Source of the DNA: JACQFK01 sp964619955
Lineage (GTDB): Bacteria > Planctomycetota > MHYJ01 > JACPRB01
Assembly: GCA_964619955.1 (NCBI GenBank)
Contig: CAZUJF010000001.1
Location: 62,001 to 126,000, forward strand
Length of the DNA: 64,000 nt
Direction of reading: 5' to 3'
A program made the translations under genes and the position numbers. Below are positions 33,026 to 42,028 of the stretch, piece after piece. The notes beneath the pieces were generated by a model. The model was not told where the DNA came from, did no database searches, and saw only the letters and a program-made list of their open reading frames with translations. How positions within the stretch are numbered: the first letter of the stretch is position 1; each line of letters begins with the position of its first letter.

Positions 33026-33457
33026 ATGAAGAAGCGGAACTGGCGGTCGGGATTCACGCTCGTCGAGATGATGGTGGTCATCGTCATCATCGGGATCCTG
33101 GCGACGGTGATGGTGACGCAGTTGAGCGGAAAGGCGGACAAGGCGAAGGTCGAGGCGACCAAGGCGATGATCAAGCAGGTGGGGGACGCCCTGGATCTGT
33201 TCAAGCTGGACCACAACAAGTACCCGCGCCAGCTCGACGACCTCCTGGTGCAGCCTCCGGACATCGATCCGAAAAAGTGGCCGCCCGGCGGGTATCTGAA
33301 GAAGGCGCCCCGGGACGCCTGGGACCGGGAGTTCAAGATCAACATTCCGGGCACGAAGGGGCAGCCCTACGACCTGATCTCCCTCGGCGAGGACGGCCGC
33401 GAGGGGGGCGAAGGGTACGCCGAGGATCTCTGGAATCACGACGCCTACAAGAGGTAA
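33026..33457 (+). CDS. gspG: Major pseudopilin GspG
   Basis: The major pseudopilin, 143 residues. The basic leader ends in Gly9, with the mature start at Phe10 and the conserved Glu14 at position +5 (GFTLVEMMVVIVIIGILATV). The C-terminal part has the GspG pattern: LDLFKLDHNKYP, the W-P-x-G-G-Y-L-K loop, RDAWDREF and YDLISLGEDGREGGEGYAED, which ends in the calcium-binding region of GspG. TCTAGGGGATTTT separates it from gspF. Confidence 0.94.
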   Translation: MKKRNWRSGFTLVEMMVVIVIIGILATVMVTQLSGKADKAKVEATKAMIKQVGDALDLFKLDHNKYPRQLDDLLVQPPDIDPKKWPPGGYLKKAPRDAWDREFKINIPGTKGQPYDLISLGEDGREGGEGYAEDLWNHDAYKR

Positions 33458-33463
33458 GGCCGC

Positions 33464-34030
33464 TTGAGGTCGCTTCGGCGGAACTCCCGGGGCCCGGGCT
33501 TCACCTTGGTCGAGTTGATCGTGGTGGTGCTCCTCGTCGGCCTGATGATGGGCGTGACCATCACCCGGCTGGATTATCTCGTGCCGAAGTACCGCCTCCG
33601 GGCGGGGGCGCGGGAGGTCTCGGGCGTCCTGAAGCAGGGCAAGGCGCGCGCCGTCGCCACCGGGAAGGACGTGTTCTTCGAGATCGACCTTTCCCGCGGC
33701 CTCTACTGGCTGCTGGTGGCGTTCCCCCCGGTGGATGAGCAGGGGAAGTCCGTGGAGGGCCGTCCGGTCGAATACGGCCCCGTCTTCCAGCGCGAACTTC
33801 CGGACGGCGTGCAGATCACCGACGTCGTCTTCAGCGAGAAGGAGAAGGTCACCTCGGGGCGGACCCGGATCCGGCTCTCCCCGATGGGGAACTCGCAGCA
33901 CGTCATCGTGAACTTCAAGAACCGCGAGAACCGGGAGCTCGCCTTCCGCATGAACGGGTTTACGGGGGCGCTCCGCTACTTCGACGAACGCCGCGAGGCG
34001 GACGAACTTTTGGAGGACGCGGGACCGTGA
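33464..34030 (+). CDS. gspH: Minor pseudopilin GspH-like
   Basis: A 188-residue pseudopilin starting with TTG at 33464, with GAGGTAAGG just upstream. The leader ends in Gly, followed by FTLVELIVVVLLVGLMMGV. The soluble part holds the GspH features RLRAGAREVSGVLKQGKARAV and a beta-rich C terminus ending RFF-like strands. The stop overlaps the GTG start of gspI. FimT/PilE-type pseudopilins are similar, but position in the operon supports gspH. Confidence 0.8.
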   Translation: MRSLRRNSRGPGFTLVELIVVVLLVGLMMGVTITRLDYLVPKYRLRAGAREVSGVLKQGKARAVATGKDVFFEIDLSRGLYWLLVAFPPVDEQGKSVEGRPVEYGPVFQRELPDGVQITDVVFSEKEKVTSGRTRIRLSPMGNSQHVIVNFKNRENRELAFRMNGFTGALRYFDERREADELLEDAGP

Positions 34031-34551
34031 ACCGTCCTCGTCGTCCGGGGAGCAGCGCCGGATTCACGCTGGTGGAGGTGATGATCGCGCTGGCGATCGT
34101 CGCGCTCACCTCCGTGGTCCTGCTGGACCGCCGCGTCGAGGTGGTCCGGGACGCGGGCCGGTCCCGCGATCTGCGCACGAGCTGGATGCTGGCCTCGCAG
34201 AAGCTGGCGGAGCTCGAGCTGGACGACTCCCTCTGGACCGGTCCCGGCGGGCAGTCCCACGGGGACTTTTCGGATCTCGATCCGGAGTACCGCCGCTTCC
34301 AATGGGAGTATCTCATCCAGCGCCAGCCCGTCGACTGCAGCGAATCCGACGCCGAGGCGAGCGTCGGTCTCGTCCAGCCCCGGGAACTCATGAAGCTCTC
34401 GCTCGTGGTGAGGGCGGAGGGGGAACCGGTGCTGATCGAGGCCCAATTCCCCGTCTTCGAAGCCGCAGCGCAGGCGCCGGAGGCCCCGGACGCCCCGGGG
34501 GCGCCCCCGGGGCCCGACGGCCCGGGGACCCCGAAAGGGAGGCCGAAGTGA
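34027..34551 (+). CDS. gspI: Minor pseudopilin GspI-like
   Basis: A 174-residue pseudopilin starting with a GTG that overlaps the gspH stop (GTGA). The leader (NRPRRPGSSAG) is followed by FTLVEVMIALAIVALTSVVL, and RSRDLRTSWMLASQKLAELE resembles GspI. A C-terminal tail rich in Pro, Gly and Ala is unusual. The stop overlaps the GTG of gspJ. Confidence 0.78.
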   Translation: MNRPRRPGSSAGFTLVEVMIALAIVALTSVVLLDRRVEVVRDAGRSRDLRTSWMLASQKLAELELDDSLWTGPGGQSHGDFSDLDPEYRRFQWEYLIQRQPVDCSESDAEASVGLVQPRELMKLSLVVRAEGEPVLIEAQFPVFEAAAQAPEAPDAPGAPPGPDGPGTPKGRPK

Positions 34552-35216
34552 AGGCGCGCCGCGGCTTCACCCTGGTCGAGCTGATGCTCGCCCTCCTGAT
34601 CCTCGCGATCCTGATGACGCTCGTCTACGGGGTGGTGGTCTCCACGGTGCAGGCCGCGCAGCGGGTGGAGGAGGTCTCCGCTTCCAGCGAAATCGGCCCG
34701 GCGATCCTGACGCAGATCCGCGCCGACCTGGAGGCCGCCTTCATCCCCAAGGCGGCCACCAAGGAGACGGAGGCGCAAGCGCCCGATTCCTTCCTCTCGC
34801 TGGACCGGAAGGGGAGCGGCGGGGACCGCGACCGCATCGATTTCGTCTCGGCCGCGCTGGCCTACGGCGCCGAGCGAGAGGGGGAGGACCCGCGCTTCCA
34901 AAGCATCAACGAGTGCGGGTACCAGTTGATCGAATCCCGGGAGGAGCCGGGGGTCGGCATCCTGTACCGCCGGGAGGAATTCGGCCTGGACGCGGATCCC
35001 CTGCGCGGCGGCCGACTCACGGAACTTTACGATCGCGTGAAGCATTTCAGCCTGCAATTCTGGGACGGCCGGCAGTGGCGCGCGGAGTGGAGCGCGAAGC
35101 GCGAGCAGAACAAGCTGCCCCGCGCGGTGAGGGTGGAGCTCCGGATCCTGCTGCAGGAGCGCGACGACCGGAACGTCGAGCAGGTCCACGTGACGACCGT
35201 CACGTTCGCGAAGTAG
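34548..35216 (+). CDS. gspJ: Minor pseudopilin GspJ-like
   Basis: A 222-residue pseudopilin, started by a GTG at 34548 that overlaps the gspI stop; GGGAGG lies nearby. The N terminus is KARRGFTLVELMLALLILAI. Later residues give the GspJ pattern of long beta strands, including AILTQIRADLEAAF, GYQLIESREEPGVGILYRRE and a phenylalanine-rich FSLQFWDGRQW. It is the last gsp gene; gspK, L, M, N, C and the prepilin peptidase gspO are not present here. Confidence 0.8.
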   Translation: MKARRGFTLVELMLALLILAILMTLVYGVVVSTVQAAQRVEEVSASSEIGPAILTQIRADLEAAFIPKAATKETEAQAPDSFLSLDRKGSGGDRDRIDFVSAALAYGAEREGEDPRFQSINECGYQLIESREEPGVGILYRREEFGLDADPLRGGRLTELYDRVKHFSLQFWDGRQWRAEWSAKREQNKLPRAVRVELRILLQERDDRNVEQVHVTTVTFAK

Positions 35217-35222
35217 GGAAAC

Positions 35223-35250
35223 GGTAGCCGGAAGCCGGTGGCCGGCAGCT
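35223..35250. repeat. Four degenerate GGTAGCC heptamers
   Basis: Four tandem 7-base units, GGTAGCC, GGAAGCC, GGTGGCC and GGCAGCT, run without gaps and end in GGG. The array starts 7 bases after the gspJ stop, in the short gap before the convergent oppF. A cleaner four-unit array of the same sequence is at 59046-59073. Confidence 0.6.
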
Positions 35251-35271
35251 GGGAAGAAAGACGGAACCGCG

Positions 35272-36253
35272 CTACGCGCCGCCCGCGCCCAGTTCCTTTT
35301 CCACGACGTGGCAGGCCACCTGATGGCCGGCGTACTCGCGCATCGCGGGCGCCTTCGCGTCGCAGAGCCCTTTCACCGCGACCGGGCAGCGGGGATGGAA
35401 ACGGCAGCCGGCGGGCGGATTGATCGGCGAAGGCACGTCCCCCGGCAGCAGGATGCGCTCCCGGTGTTTGTCGGGGTCGGTGACGGGAACCGCCGAAAGC
35501 AGCGCCTTCGTGTAGGGATGCAGGGGCTGCCGGTAGAGGTCGTCGCTCTTCGCGGTCTCCACGATCTCCCCGAGGTACATGACCGCCACGCGGTCGCTGA
35601 GGTACTTCACCACGCGAAGGTCGTGGGAGATGAAGAGGTAGGCGATGCCGTACTTCTCCTTGAGGTCCACGAGCAGGTTGACGACCTGGGACTGGACCGA
35701 GACGTCGAGGGCGGAGACGGGCTCGTCGCAGACGATGAACTTGGGGTTGAGGATGAGCGCGCGGGCGAGGCCGATGCGCTGGCGCTGTCCGCCCGAGAAC
35801 TCATGCGGGTAGCGGTTGATGCACGCCGGGTCGAGCCCCACTTTCTGCAGCGTGTCGCGCACGAGATCCATGCGCTCCGCCGGGGTGCCCATCTTGTGCA
35901 CGAGCAGGCCCTCGGACACGATGGCGCCCACGGTCATGCGCGGGTTGAGCGAACTGTAGGGGTCCTGGAAGATGATCTGGAGGTCGCGGCGCCGCTGACG
36001 GAGCCCTTCGCGTCCCAGGGCGAGCAGGTTCTCCCCGTTGTAGAGGACTTCGCCCGAGGTCGGCTCGATGAGCCGCAGCAGGGAGCGGCCGACGGTGGTC
36101 TTGCCGCAGCCGCTTTCCCCGACGAGCCCCAGGGTCTCCCCGGCGGCGAGGCTGAAGGAGACGTCGTCGACGGCGTGGACCTGCGCGACGGTGCGCGCGA
36201 AGACGCCCTTCTTCACGGGGAAGTATTTCTTGAGGTGGCGGACGGTCAGGAGC

Positions 36254-36261
<8 letters not shown>
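35272..36261 (-). CDS. oppF: Oligopeptide ABC transporter ATPase OppF/DppF
   Basis: The second ATPase of a peptide importer, 329 residues. It carries Walker A GLVGESGCGKTTVGRSLLRL, the signature FSGGQRQRIGLARAL, Walker B FIVCDEPVSALDVS and the switch LFISHD. The end has the Oligo_HPY tail that binds the partner, with the cysteine-rich CRFHPRCP and CDA pattern. Its start overlaps the end of oppD by 8 bases. It is last in the operon SBP-oppB-oppC-oppD-oppF. Confidence 0.92.
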
Positions 36262-37249
<988 letters not shown>

Positions 37250-37267
37250 GAATGAATCCGGATCCTA

Positions 37268-39025
37268 TCAGGTCTTGAGACGGGGGTCCACGGCGTCGCG
37301 GATGCCGTCGCCCACCAGGTTGTAACAGGTCACCGCCAGGAAGATCGCGGCGCCGGGGATCGTGTAGGTCCACCAGTTCTGTCCCTGCTGCAGGACCTCG
37401 GTGCGGCCGGTCTGCAGAATCTGGCCCCAGCTGGTGTCGGGTTCCTGGACGCCCAGCCCGAGGAAGCTCAGGGCGCTTTCGGTGAGCATCGCGCTGGCGA
37501 TGCTGAAACTCGCCGTCACGAGGACGGGCCCGACCGCGTTCGGGAGCACGTGGCGGAAGATGACGCGCGCGCTGGAGGCGCCGAGGGCGCGGGCCGCCGT
37601 GACGAATTCCAGGTGCCGCAGGCGCAGGAACTCGCCGCGTTGCAGCCTCGCGATGCCCATCCAGCCGAAGAGCCCGAGGGCGAGCATGACGTAGAAGATG
37701 TTCGGCGGCAGGAACGCGACGATCGCCAGGATGATGAAGAGCCGGGGGAAGCAGATCATGATCTCGATGAGGCGGGAAATGGCCATGTCCACCCCGCCGC
37801 CGAAGTAGCCGGCCAGGGCCCCCGCGAAGACGCCGATCGCGACGGCGATGAGGGTGGAGGAGAAGCCGATGGACAGGGAGATGCGCGAGCCCCAGAGCAT
37901 GCGGGAGAGCAGGTCCCGGCCCATGAAGTCCGTTCCGAAGGGGTGCCGCGCGGAGGGAGGCTGGAACTGTTCCGTGTTGCTTTCGGGCATCTGGTCGTAA
38001 CGATGCCGGATGAGGGGCCAGACGGAGCTTTCCATGACGATGGAGCCGTCGGCGACGCCCTTGCCGTAGTTGAGCGAGTCGAAATGCTTCTCACGGATGA
38101 GGCCCCAGCCCGCGGAGAGCAGCACGACGGGGATCAGGACGGCGATCCAGGTGACGCCCCAGCGGCGCTCGAGGGGGCGTACTCGGCCCAGCCGTCCCCA
38201 CCAGGTGAACGGTCCGAAGGCGACGGCTCCGAAGACGACGACGCCGATGAAGAACACGTCGAGCACGCCCAGGCCGTCCAGGAGGGGCCAATAGCGCCGC
38301 GAGACCAGCTTCGTCTTCTCGGGATCGAACGCCGCCTTGATCTCGTCGAACGCCTTGCGGATGGCGGCGGCGCGCTCCCCTTTCGTCTGGAGATAGCCGT
38401 CGCCGACGGCGGCGCGGACCTTCGCCTCGAAGGCCGCGGCTTCGGAGCCGCCCTTCTGCTGGTCGAGTTCCCGGAGCTGGATCCCGACGCCCTTGAGCGC
38501 CTCCTCGAGGCGGCCGGCATAGAGGGCGGGGAGGGAGGCGATGAGGCGGGTGCGCGCGGCCTCGAAGGCGGGCTTCTCGGCGGGCTGAAGCTCCTCGAAG
38601 ACCTCGGAAAGAGCGACATCCCGGCTGGTCCAGCGTCCCCGGATCTCCGGCATGCCTTCGGCGCGTTTGCGGAGCCGTTCCAGGGCTTCATAGGTGTTCC
38701 GGCCGTCCTGCGGCGTGAGCGTCCGCAGGAAGTCGTTGAGTGTCGCCTCGTTGGATTCGAATTTCGCCTGCTCGCCGCGCAGGCGTGCCGGGAGACTGAG
38801 GAGGTTGAGGGCCGCCCCGCGCGTGACGGCGCTGAAGTTCCGCCGGTACTCGCCGGACAGCGTTCCCTTGAACGTGAAGGGGCGGTCGTTCGCCAGGAGC
38901 GGAGTGAGGATCGCGATCACGATCATCAGGACCGAGCCCCAGAGGGCGAAACGTGCGCCCCTGTTCTTCCGGAAGGTCCGGGTCACGATCTCCGCGTAGG
39001 ACCGGCCGTAGTCGGGCTCACTCAT
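37268..39025 (-). CDS. oppC: Peptide ABC permease OppC-type with large N-terminal insertion
   Basis: The permease has 585 residues, about 280 more than usual OppC. A first helix (about 26-44) is followed by roughly 310 residues that include a charged, helical periplasmic or cytoplasmic region (about 60-250) and two extra hydrophobic segments (about 255-275 and 295-312). The normal permease core begins near residue 360 (HPFGTDFMGRDLLSRMLWG) and ends with the EAA-type loop RALGASSARVIFRHVLPN and SALSFLGLGVQEP. The core appears intact. The start overlaps oppB by 8 bases. Confidence 0.85.
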   Translation of the reverse strand: MSEPDYGRSYAEIVTRTFRKNRGARFALWGSVLMIVIAILTPLLANDRPFTFKGTLSGEYRRNFSAVTRGAALNLLSLPARLRGEQAKFESNEATLNDFLRTLTPQDGRNTYEALERLRKRAEGMPEIRGRWTSRDVALSEVFEELQPAEKPAFEAARTRLIASLPALYAGRLEEALKGVGIQLRELDQQKGGSEAAAFEAKVRAAVGDGYLQTKGERAAAIRKAFDEIKAAFDPEKTKLVSRRYWPLLDGLGVLDVFFIGVVVFGAVAFGPFTWWGRLGRVRPLERRWGVTWIAVLIPVVLLSAGWGLIREKHFDSLNYGKGVADGSIVMESSVWPLIRHRYDQMPESNTEQFQPPSARHPFGTDFMGRDLLSRMLWGSRISLSIGFSSTLIAVAIGVFAGALAGYFGGGVDMAISRLIEIMICFPRLFIILAIVAFLPPNIFYVMLALGLFGWMGIARLQRGEFLRLRHLEFVTAARALGASSARVIFRHVLPNAVGPVLVTASFSIASAMLTESALSFLGLGVQEPDTSWGQILQTGRTEVLQQGQNWWTYTIPGAAIFLAVTCYNLVGDGIRDAVDPRLKT

Positions 39026-40007
39026 AGGAGATGGCCGGATTCACGAGGACGTAGAGCATGTCGGAGAGCAGCATGCCCACCAGCGTGAGCAGGGCCGCCA
39101 CGGTTTCGATGCCCATGATGACCGGGTAGTTCCGCTCTCCGATGGCCTCCCAGAGCAACTGCCCCATGCCCGGGATGCTGAACAGCTGCTCCACGATCAC
39201 GGCGCCGCCGAAGAGTTCGGGGAGGATGGAGCCGAAGAGCGTGACGATGGGGATGAGCGCGTTGCGCGTGGCGTGGCGCAGGAGCACGACGGATTCCGCG
39301 AGCCCCTTGGCCCGGGCGGTGCGGACGAAATCCTGACGGATCTGCTCCAGCAGCGAGCTGCGCATGATGCGGGAGAGGAACGCGAAGCTGCCGTAGGTCA
39401 GGCAGAAGACGGGGAGCAGCAGGTGCATGAACCAGACGCCGCTCCATTGGAGGATGCCGCCGAGTTCCGAGGGGGAGAGCGGCTGGTAGCCGGAGGTCTT
39501 GAACGGCGGGCAGAGGAAGGCGAGCACGAGGGAACCGACCCAGATGATGGGCAGGGAGTAGAGGAGGAAGACCCCGATCGTCAGCGTCCGGTCGATCCAC
39601 GTGAACTGTTTCGAGGCGCCGATGATGCCGATCGGAATCGCCACGACGTACATGAGGACGATGGTGATGAGGTTGAGGATGATGGTGACGGGGAGGCGGT
39701 CGAAGACGAGGGCGGCGACCGACTGGCGGGGCGGCTGGAAGGAGCGTCCCAGATCGAAACGGCAGAGATCGAGCAGCCAGTAACCGTATTGCTGGTACCA
39801 AGGCTTGTCGAGGTGGCGCTCCTTTTTCCACTCGCTGAGCGAGCTGGCGCTGACCTGGGTGGCCTGGGAATTTCCCCCGGAGGCCTGGCTGCGGACCGCG
39901 GCCGACGGGTCCCCCGGGGCGAGTTTCATGACCCCGAAGGTGAAGACCGTGATGCCCAGCAGGGTCACCGGCACCAGCAGCAGCCGCTTGAGGAGGTAGG
40001 TTCTCAT
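39018..40007 (-). CDS. oppB: Peptide ABC permease OppB-type
   Basis: The other permease, 329 residues, of normal length apart from a longer first periplasmic loop (about 30-95). The N terminus reads LLKRLLLVPVTLLGITVFTF, then MKLAPGDPSAAV. Further motifs are the second-helix block VALVFDRLPVTIILNLI, LSRIMRSSLLEQIRQDFVRT (EAA loop) and RNALIPIVTLFGSILPELFG, all typical of OppB/DppB. It lies 23 bases after the binding-protein stop. Confidence 0.92.
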   Translation of the reverse strand: MRTYLLKRLLLVPVTLLGITVFTFGVMKLAPGDPSAAVRSQASGGNSQATQVSASSLSEWKKERHLDKPWYQQYGYWLLDLCRFDLGRSFQPPRQSVAALVFDRLPVTIILNLITIVLMYVVAIPIGIIGASKQFTWIDRTLTIGVFLLYSLPIIWVGSLVLAFLCPPFKTSGYQPLSPSELGGILQWSGVWFMHLLLPVFCLTYGSFAFLSRIMRSSLLEQIRQDFVRTARAKGLAESVVLLRHATRNALIPIVTLFGSILPELFGGAVIVEQLFSIPGMGQLLWEAIGERNYPVIMGIETVAALLTLVGMLLSDMLYVLVNPAISYE

Positions 40008-40030
40008 GAGCTCAACGCTGCACGGGCCGC

Positions 40031-41863
40031 CTACTTCTCAAGGTACCACTCGTTGACGCTGTGGCAGGGCCTCGGCACCCAGAAGCGCACCCCGCGCCAC
40101 TTTTTGTTGTAGATGCGGTTCTCCGCCGGCATGTACAGAAAGATGTACGGCTGGTCCTCATAGATCACCTGCTGCAGCGCGTGTTCATGCACCGCGCGTT
40201 TCGCGGGATCCAGTTCGCGGCGGATCTTTCCGATCAGCTCGTCCGCGGCCTTCGAGGCGTACGCGATGTGGTTCGAGCCGCTCTCGCCGATGGAGCTCGA
40301 ATGCCAGATCTGGAAGGGGTCCTGGTGGTTGGGCGGGGAGGAGAGGGCCCAGGAGAGGCGGCACATGTCGAAGTCGCCCTTGTCGTTGCGGTCTATCAAC
40401 ACCCACAATTCCTGCTTGTTCAGCTCCTTTTTGATGCCGCGGGCCTTGATATTCTACTTCATCTGCAGCAGGTGCTGCATGGCCGGGGTGGTGGGCGGCA
40501 GCTCGGGGGTCAGCAGGGTGAACTCGAATTTCCGCCCGTCCTTGTCCAGGATGCCGTCCCCGTTGCTGTCGAACCAGCCGGCCTCGGCGAGCAGTTCCTC
40601 GGCCTTCGAGGGCTCGTAGGCGAGGGGCTTCAGGCTGGTGTTGTACGAGGGGCTGTACAGGTAGTAGGGGGAGGCCACGCGTTCGGCCTTGCCGAGCAGC
40701 ACGTCCTTGATGAACTTGTCGTTGTCCACCGAGGCCAGGGCGACCGCCTTGCGGACGCGCTTGTCCTTCCAGAGGTCGCGCCTGAAATTGAAGCCGCACC
40801 AGCCGAAGCTGGGGTAGACGATCTCCACCTGGGCGAAGTTCTTCCGGTTCTCCGGGCTCTCGAAGAAATTCTTCCAGAGGTCCGGCTGCATCTGGGTCAC
40901 GTAGTCGACCTCGCCGTTGCGCAGGGCGGCGAGCTGGGCCACGGGGTCCTTGATGATGCGGAAACGGATGCGGTCGGGGTTTTTCGGCGTCTGGGCGTCC
41001 CAGTGTCCCTCGAAGCGCTTGAGCGCGACCTCGTAATCCTTCTTGTAGCTGTCGAACTGGTAGGGTCCGGTCCCGATGGGGTGCAGGATGTTGGGGTGGC
41101 TGCCGAACTGCTTGAAGAATTCGTCGGGATTCTTGTCGAGCAGGCCCTCCGGATCCCAGACCTTGCGGGGGCGGATGTAGAGCAGGCCGCTGCAGGCCTC
41201 CAGCCCGAGAAAATACTGCTCGGAGTAGGTCATGCGCACCGTGAAAGGGTCGATGACGGTGCATTCGACGATCTTGTCGAAATAGCCCTGGATGTTGGGC
41301 ATGCCGTTCTTGGGATGGCGCAGGAGCTTGTAGCAGAACTCGACATCACGGGCGTCGAAGTCGTCCCCGTTGTGGAACTTCACGCCCCGCCGCAGGTGGA
41401 ACGTGAAGGAAGTGCCGTAGCGGACGTCCTTGACCGCGTCACGGGGGACGTCCTGCAGCTTCCCGCCCTGGAGCGTGCGGACCTCGTACCCGGCGGCGCT
41501 CTCGACGACCTTGCCGCGGAGCACCTTCCCGTCCTTCAGCTCGAGGTTGTCCTCGATGTCCCAGCGTTCGGCGAGTTTGGGGATGGTCTTCCAGGTCTCC
41601 GGATCGCTGTCCGCGAGATTCTCCTGGATGTATCCGTGAAGGACCTCGCTGGTGGTCGCCGAGTTGTCCTGTTCAGCGTCGAGGGAACGGAAGCCCACGC
41701 GGACCGCCTGGGTGAGCTCGCCGCCGCGGCGCGGTTCTGTAGCGGGGCGATCGTTGAAGTCGTCGGTTTTCACCGGGCCGGGCCCTTTCGCCCCCTTGAT
41801 GCCCTGGGCATGGGCGGCGGCGGGCAGGAGCAGCAGGCACAGCAGCGCGGGGATTTGTCTCAT
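40031..41863 (-). pseudogene. Peptide-binding protein gene interrupted by in-frame TAG
   Basis: The extracytoplasmic peptide-binding component. I start it at the ATG at 41863, with GAGGAG upstream; the signal peptide is MRQIPALLCLLLLPAAAHA. The frame continues to 40031 without shift (610 codons), but codon 470 (40456-40454) is TAG. Before it lie the DppA-type elements PKLAERW, FTFHLRRGVKFHNGDDFDA, IGTGPYQFDSY and KRVRKAVALA; after it GDFDMCRLSWALS, YEDQPYIFLYMP and VNEWYLEK are also typical. Residues 107-150 are an inserted beta module (LELKDGKVLRGKVV). TAG ends many other genes here, so it is a real stop: a point nonsense mutation, a sequencing error or readthrough. Each half alone is incomplete. 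Confidence 0.8.
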
Positions 41864-41891
41864 ACCGCTCCTCATTACGTGGGACGCCGTC

Positions 41892-41919
41892 ATTCTCGGC
41901 CCCCCCTCGGGGCTGTCAA
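41892..41919 (-). promoter_or_regulatory. Promoter of the oligopeptide transporter operon
   Basis: On the minus strand a consensus TTGACA (41919-41914) is followed after 16 bases by GAGAAT (41897-41892). The ATG at 41863 lies 28 bases beyond, after a GAGGAG ribosome site. The divergent FHA gene starts at 42029; a TTGACC (41975-41980) and TATGCT (41994-41999) nearby are 13 bases apart, too close to be a normal promoter for it. Confidence 0.55.
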
Positions 41920-42028
41920 CGCTTTTCGCCCCCGGGGATACTACGCCGCCGGGGCCCGTCCGGCGCCGGCCGCCTTGACCCTTCGGGGGCGCATATGCTC
42001 AAATGACCGCCTCAAGAGGGGAGCCGGT

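Noticed and set aside
40454..40456. Pyrrolysine or other recoding of TAG
   Set aside because: No pylT-like or suppressor gene is in the window and TAG ends many genes here. A mutation, an error or readthrough is simpler.
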